From NCBI RefSeq assembly GCF_037890675.1, contig NZ_CP149574.1:3572874-3636873 (forward strand): a stretch of DNA of 64,000 bases, given 5' to 3'. The position numbers were made by a program, and so were the translations under genes. The notes below the pieces were generated by a model. The model was given only the letters and a program-made list of their open reading frames with translations. It ran no database searches and was not told where the DNA came from. How positions within the stretch are numbered: position 1 is the stretch's first letter; every line of letters begins with the position of its first letter. The DNA is from Methylovirgula sp. 4M-Z18 (GTDB taxonomy: Bacteria > Pseudomonadota > Alphaproteobacteria > Rhizobiales > Beijerinckiaceae). Positions 60,466-64,000 of the stretch are shown one piece after another.

Positions 60466-63400
60466 ATGCATTGGGGCCCGAGGCCTTTCAAACCAGATCT
60501 CGCCGCGGATGGCGGCGTACCGGTCGGTGGCGCGTTCACCGAATTGCTCGACCTCGTGTTTGATCCGCTGAGCTATGCGCATTTCTATGAGGATCTCCAG
60601 GCGGCATCCGGGGCAGATCCAACATTCCACTTCACGCGCCATTTCATCCAGTGCGGGGCAGCAGAAGGGCGCTCGCCTTCGATCTATTTCGATGTCGACT
60701 ATGTCCAGCGTTGGCTAGCGCGCAGCGATAGTGTCGCGATCGAGCCAGGCGAGGTCTTTGCCCGTTTCGCGGCACTTCCTACAGCAGCGCGCTTCGTACC
60801 GAACCGCTGGTTCAGCCCCTGGGTGTTCCGGCAATCCTATGGCAAAAGCTACGCGGGGCTTGCCACGTGCTCCGATTATGATCTCTTCGTTTTCTACATG
60901 CAAAAAGCCGCCGTCGCTGCCCTCTCTCCCTGCGGCGCATTCCATGAGGCGGCTTATCGCGCGCGTTACCCAGATGTTGCGGCCGCGATCGAACGTGGGG
61001 AATTTCGTTCGGGGTTTCAACATTTCGTGCTGTTCGGCGCAGCCGAAAGCCGCGACAACTTGCCAGGCTTCGGAAACGCGGCGGAAGAGGCCGCATGGCT
61101 TCTGTCCGGCCAGGCCGGGCTGGAGCGCGGAGTCTGGTGGTTCGATGAAGCTTTCTACCTCTCTGCCTACGACTCCGTCCACGAATTGGTGCGGCGTGGG
61201 CACGTGAAATCCGGGCTCGAGCACTACCTTATCGCCGGGTTGCGTCAAGGGCGCGTGCCCAATCCGGCTCTGTTCGAGCGCCTCCCCAAAAAAGACGTTG
61301 AGGAACCCTGGACGGCGCTCGAAGCGTCGTTAGCGAACGAACGGCCGCGGAGCACGAAGATCACGATGGCGTGCGCCTGCGCCGTGCTGGAGCATGTGAT
61401 CACGCACGAGGGTACGAGTGCAAAGCGACGCGTCACCGAGGCATTGTGGCCCTTGGTGGAGAAGCCAGCCGTCATGGGCACCTTCGACGCACGGCGTTAT
61501 TTGGCGACGAACAGCGATCTCGCCCCCTCCGTGGACGCGGAAGAGCATTGGCGCAAAATCGGTTTCTACGAAGATCGGATCGCTCCAGGCACGAATCCGT
61601 TCGGCGATCGCGCGGTGCAGTTCGCCGACGTGCTGGCTTGGAAAAGCGGGGTCAACTTTTTCGGCCCGGTCAGCGCCATGAACGGCCTTGGAAATGCCGC
61701 ACGCGGCTATGCCGAAGCTTTGCGCGCCGTCGATGTGCCGTTGAACGTCTATGACACGTCGGCGCTCTTGCACCCTCACCTGTTCAGCGATCTCGCGGCG
61801 GCCGAAGATCTCGCCTATTCGATCAACTTTTTCTGCCTGAACGCCGATCAGGTTTTGACCTTCGCGCGGAAATACGGGTTCGGCATCTTTCATCACCGCG
61901 CCAATGTGCTCGCGCCGGTCTGGGAGCTGGCCGCCCCCCGTCCGGAGTGGCGCAGTGGTCTCTCTGCCTTCGATCTCATCGTGACGCCGAGCCGCTTCTG
62001 TGCGTCATCCTTCGAATTGACGACGGACCTGCCGATCGAAACGGTCCCCTACGTCGTCGATGCGGCAGCGTTGCGGGAAGCCGCCGCCACGACAGCGCCC
62101 AATCCCTGGATTGCACAGGTGGAGGCCGCGAAACAGGCCGGGCAACGCGTGGTTCTGTTCGTGATGGATGCATCCTCGTACACGGCGCGAAAAGGCGTTG
62201 ATCGCTTTCATGCTTTGGTTGAGCGTGTGCAGGCCTCGCGCCCCGGCCAATGTCTTTTCGTTCTGAAGTCGCACTCGCGGGACATCTCGCTCCGCCAGCC
62301 CGGCGTTCAGGCCGGGGGATGCGTGCTGACGATCAACAGCATACTCAACTTCACCGATCTGTGCCGGCTGAAGGCGGCGGCCGACGTCTATGTCTCGCCG
62401 CACCGGAGCGAGGGCTTTGGCCTCAATATCGCGGAGAGCATCCTGCTTGGCGTGCCGGCGCTGTGCTCGGCGTATGGCGGCGCCACGGATTTGCTGGGCG
62501 AAGACTATCCCTACTTGATCAACGGCGCGCTGGCCGAGGTTGGCTCAGAGATGGGCCCGTATGGCAAGCATGCGATTTGGTTCGAGCCCGACGTCGAGGA
62601 TCTCGCGGCGAAACTGATCGCACTGTTATTCGGACCGTCGGACCACCAACAGGGAGGTCCGGCCCGGCCGAATCCGACGTTCCTGGCCGCAGCGGAAAGA
62701 TTGCAAGCGGCGCTCGCGCCAAAGACCGTTGGCACACAATTGCGCGACGCGCTTGTGCGTTTTTGCGCCTACGGCGCAGAGCACGCGGCCAATCCGCTGC
62801 AGGCCTTCGCCGGGCTCGCAACGGCGCGGCATGACGAATGCTTCTCGCTCGGCCATGTCGAGAAAGAGACGCAGCATTCGCCGGACACGCCAGGATTGGA
62901 GCGGCTCGCCGAGATCGCGATGGCAGCGATGCGCCCGCACTTTTCAATTGTCACGCCCACATTCAATACTCAGCCCGCCTGGCTGGAGGAGCTGTACGAC
63001 GATCTGCTACACCAGTCTGATCCCGCTTGGGAGTGGTGCATCTGCGACGATGGTTCAACCCGGGCGGATACACTCGCGGCGCTGCGCGCGCTCCGGCGCC
63101 GGGACGCGCGGATTAAGCTGAAGATCTTTAGCAAAAATCGGGGCATATCTGCTGCGACGAACGCCGCCGCAGCGATCGCCACAGGCAAGCATCTGATCTT
63201 TATTGACCATGACGACCGCGTCGTGCCCGAACTGCTCGCGACCTACCACCATGTGCTACAGGACGACGAGACACCCTGTGTCCTCTATTCCGATGAGGAC
63301 AAGCTCGATGCTTCCGGACGGCGCTGTGACCCCTATCACAAGCCCGACTGGTCACCGGAACACATCTTGAGCTGCATGTATGTGCTGCACTGTTTGTGCG

Positions 63401-64000
63401 TGCGCAAGTCGCTGTTCCTGGAACTCGGGGGCTATCGTACGGCCTATGACGGCGCGCAGGACCATGACTTTGTCCTGCGCGCGTCCCGCGCCGGCGCGCC
63501 CATCCGCCACGTGGACCGCATTCTCTATCATTGGCGCATCTCGCCGAATTCCGCTGCTGCAACGATTGGTGCCAAAGGCTTCGAAGTCGCCGCAGGGCAT
63601 CGTGCGGTTGCAGACCATCTTCAGAGTCTGGGGCTTGAGGCCAAGGTCGAAAGCGGGCTCGTGCCGGGGACATATCGCGTTCGCCCGAAGTTGCGGCCCG
63701 GACGGGTCGCGCTCAATATCCTCACGGGATGCAAGCGCCGGGACGGCGGGTCCGTCACCTATGCCGAACATTTCGTGCGTTCGATTTTGGCGCACGAGCC
63801 GGATGTGGACTTCGAAATTCGCGTCGTGACGGATCGCGCGCAGCTCGCGCTGGCACGCCCGCTCGGTATGCTCGATCGACGGGTACAAATCGTGCCGTAC
63901 GATCCCGGGCCGTGTTTCAACTTTTCGGAAAAGGCAAATTTTGCGATCTCGGGTTGCGAGATGGAGCGCGTCGTTCTGCTGAACGACGATATGGAAGCGA
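60466..64000 (+). CDS. Large multidomain glycosyltransferase, N-terminal 1178 residues (cut by window edge)
   Basis: The open frame runs from ATG 60466 to the window end without a stop. The N-terminal 300 residues hold repeats of the type found beside polysaccharide glycosyltransferases (HEAAYRARYPDVAAAIERG, SGFQHFVLFGAAESRDN, SGLEHYLIAGLRQGRVPNP). Residues about 400-790 are a GT4-type (GT-B) domain with the E-x7-E nucleotide site HRSEGFGLNIAESILLGVP. From about residue 825 a GT2 (GT-A) domain begins (FSIVTPTFNTQPAWLEELYD, then FIDHDDR as the DxD-like motif and QDHDFVLRASRAG). A further GT2-like region starts near NFSEKANFAISGCE with LLNDDME. It probably builds a surface polysaccharide. The sugars cannot be read. 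Confidence 0.92.
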   Translation, partial: MHWGPRPFKPDLAADGGVPVGGAFTELLDLVFDPLSYAHFYEDLQAASGADPTFHFTRHFIQCGAAEGRSPSIYFDVDYVQRWLARSDSVAIEPGEVFARFAALPTAARFVPNRWFSPWVFRQSYGKSYAGLATCSDYDLFVFYMQKAAVAALSPCGAFHEAAYRARYPDVAAAIERGEFRSGFQHFVLFGAAESRDNLPGFGNAAEEAAWLLSGQAGLERGVWWFDEAFYLSAYDSVHELVRRGHVKSGLEHYLIAGLRQGRVPNPALFERLPKKDVEEPWTALEASLANERPRSTKITMACACAVLEHVITHEGTSAKRRVTEALWPLVEKPAVMGTFDARRYLATNSDLAPSVDAEEHWRKIGFYEDRIAPGTNPFGDRAVQFADVLAWKSGVNFFGPVSAMNGLGNAARGYAEALRAVDVPLNVYDTSALLHPHLFSDLAAAEDLAYSINFFCLNADQVLTFARKYGFGIFHHRANVLAPVWELAAPRPEWRSGLSAFDLIVTPSRFCASSFELTTDLPIETVPYVVDAAALREAAATTAPNPWIAQVEAAKQAGQRVVLFVMDASSYTARKGVDRFHALVERVQASRPGQCLFVLKSHSRDISLRQPGVQAGGCVLTINSILNFTDLCRLKAAADVYVSPHRSEGFGLNIAESILLGVPALCSAYGGATDLLGEDYPYLINGALAEVGSEMGPYGKHAIWFEPDVEDLAAKLIALLFGPSDHQQGGPARPNPTFLAAAERLQAALAPKTVGTQLRDALVRFCAYGAEHAANPLQAFAGLATARHDECFSLGHVEKETQHSPDTPGLERLAEIAMAAMRPHFSIVTPTFNTQPAWLEELYDDLLHQSDPAWEWCICDDGSTRADTLAALRALRRRDARIKLKIFSKNRGISAATNAAAAIATGKHLIFIDHDDRVVPELLATYHHVLQDDETPCVLYSDEDKLDASGRRCDPYHKPDWSPEHILSCMYVLHCLCVRKSLFLELGGYRTAYDGAQDHDFVLRASRAGAPIRHVDRILYHWRISPNSAAATIGAKGFEVAAGHRAVADHLQSLGLEAKVESGLVPGTYRVRPKLRPGRVALNILTGCKRRDGGSVTYAEHFVRSILAHEPDVDFEIRVVTDRAQLALARPLGMLDRRVQIVPYDPGPCFNFSEKANFAISGCEMERVVLLNDDMEA

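Overview
The window looks like chromosomal DNA of an alphaproteobacterium, most likely Hyphomicrobiales (Beijerinckiaceae/Bradyrhizobiaceae-like). This rests on high GC content, a eukaryote-type glutamine synthetase II gene with a divergent gstI/DUF2735 gene, FixK-type boxes, a Hyf/Ehr-type membrane complex and many catabolic operons. The genus is inference. No rRNA, tRNA or CRISPR array was seen.

Layout: (1) 1-5250: an iron(III)-type ABC transporter (ATPase, binding protein, permease cut by the left edge), divergent from a secreted YVTN beta-propeller protein and a PdxA-family dehydrogenase. (2) 5250-9300: a transposase remnant, a PcfJ-like gene, then gstI and glnII with an NtrC box and a sigma-54 promoter between them. 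(3) 9300-17000: a degenerate ABC-exporter/cNMP-binding fusion, a peroxiredoxin-like protein, and a zinc-ribbon/adenylate cyclase/AAA/TPR signalling protein. (4) 17170-24710: an XRE regulator leading a six-gene Hyf-like operon whose large subunit lacks the Ni-binding cysteines, so it is an energy-converting hydrogenase-related (Ehr-type) complex rather than a hydrogenase. (5) 24812-32750: a seven-gene catabolic operon (intradiol dioxygenase, SDR, BKACE, MDR reductase, cupin, DctA transporter, YVTN protein), divergent from a LacI regulator with twin operators on the core promoter. (6) 32770-38120: small stress genes: a GFA-like protein, a VOC protein and TetR around a perfect palindrome, a GNAT, a triple-BON protein, and two divergent universal stress proteins around a perfect FNR/FixK box. 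(7) 38400-60030: a 21-kb amine/amino-acid catabolic island with a family-5 (Dpp-like) ABC transporter, two FAD amine oxidases, a class III aminotransferase, two aldehyde dehydrogenases, an ArgE-like deacetylase, an isopropylmalate-dehydrogenase-family enzyme, a 2-hydroxyacid dehydrogenase and an Lrp regulator. It holds three paralogous pairs (HAD, GNAT, binding protein). (8) 60300-64000: the start of a very large multidomain glycosyltransferase that runs off the right edge.

How the genes work together: islands 5 and 7 each pair a transporter with oxidation enzymes and a local regulator, so each looks like a self-contained import-and-degrade unit for an unidentified substrate. glnII is wired to nitrogen status through NtrC and GstI. 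The BON/USP group is wired to low oxygen. All substrate assignments are inference; family assignments rest on motifs visible in the translations.
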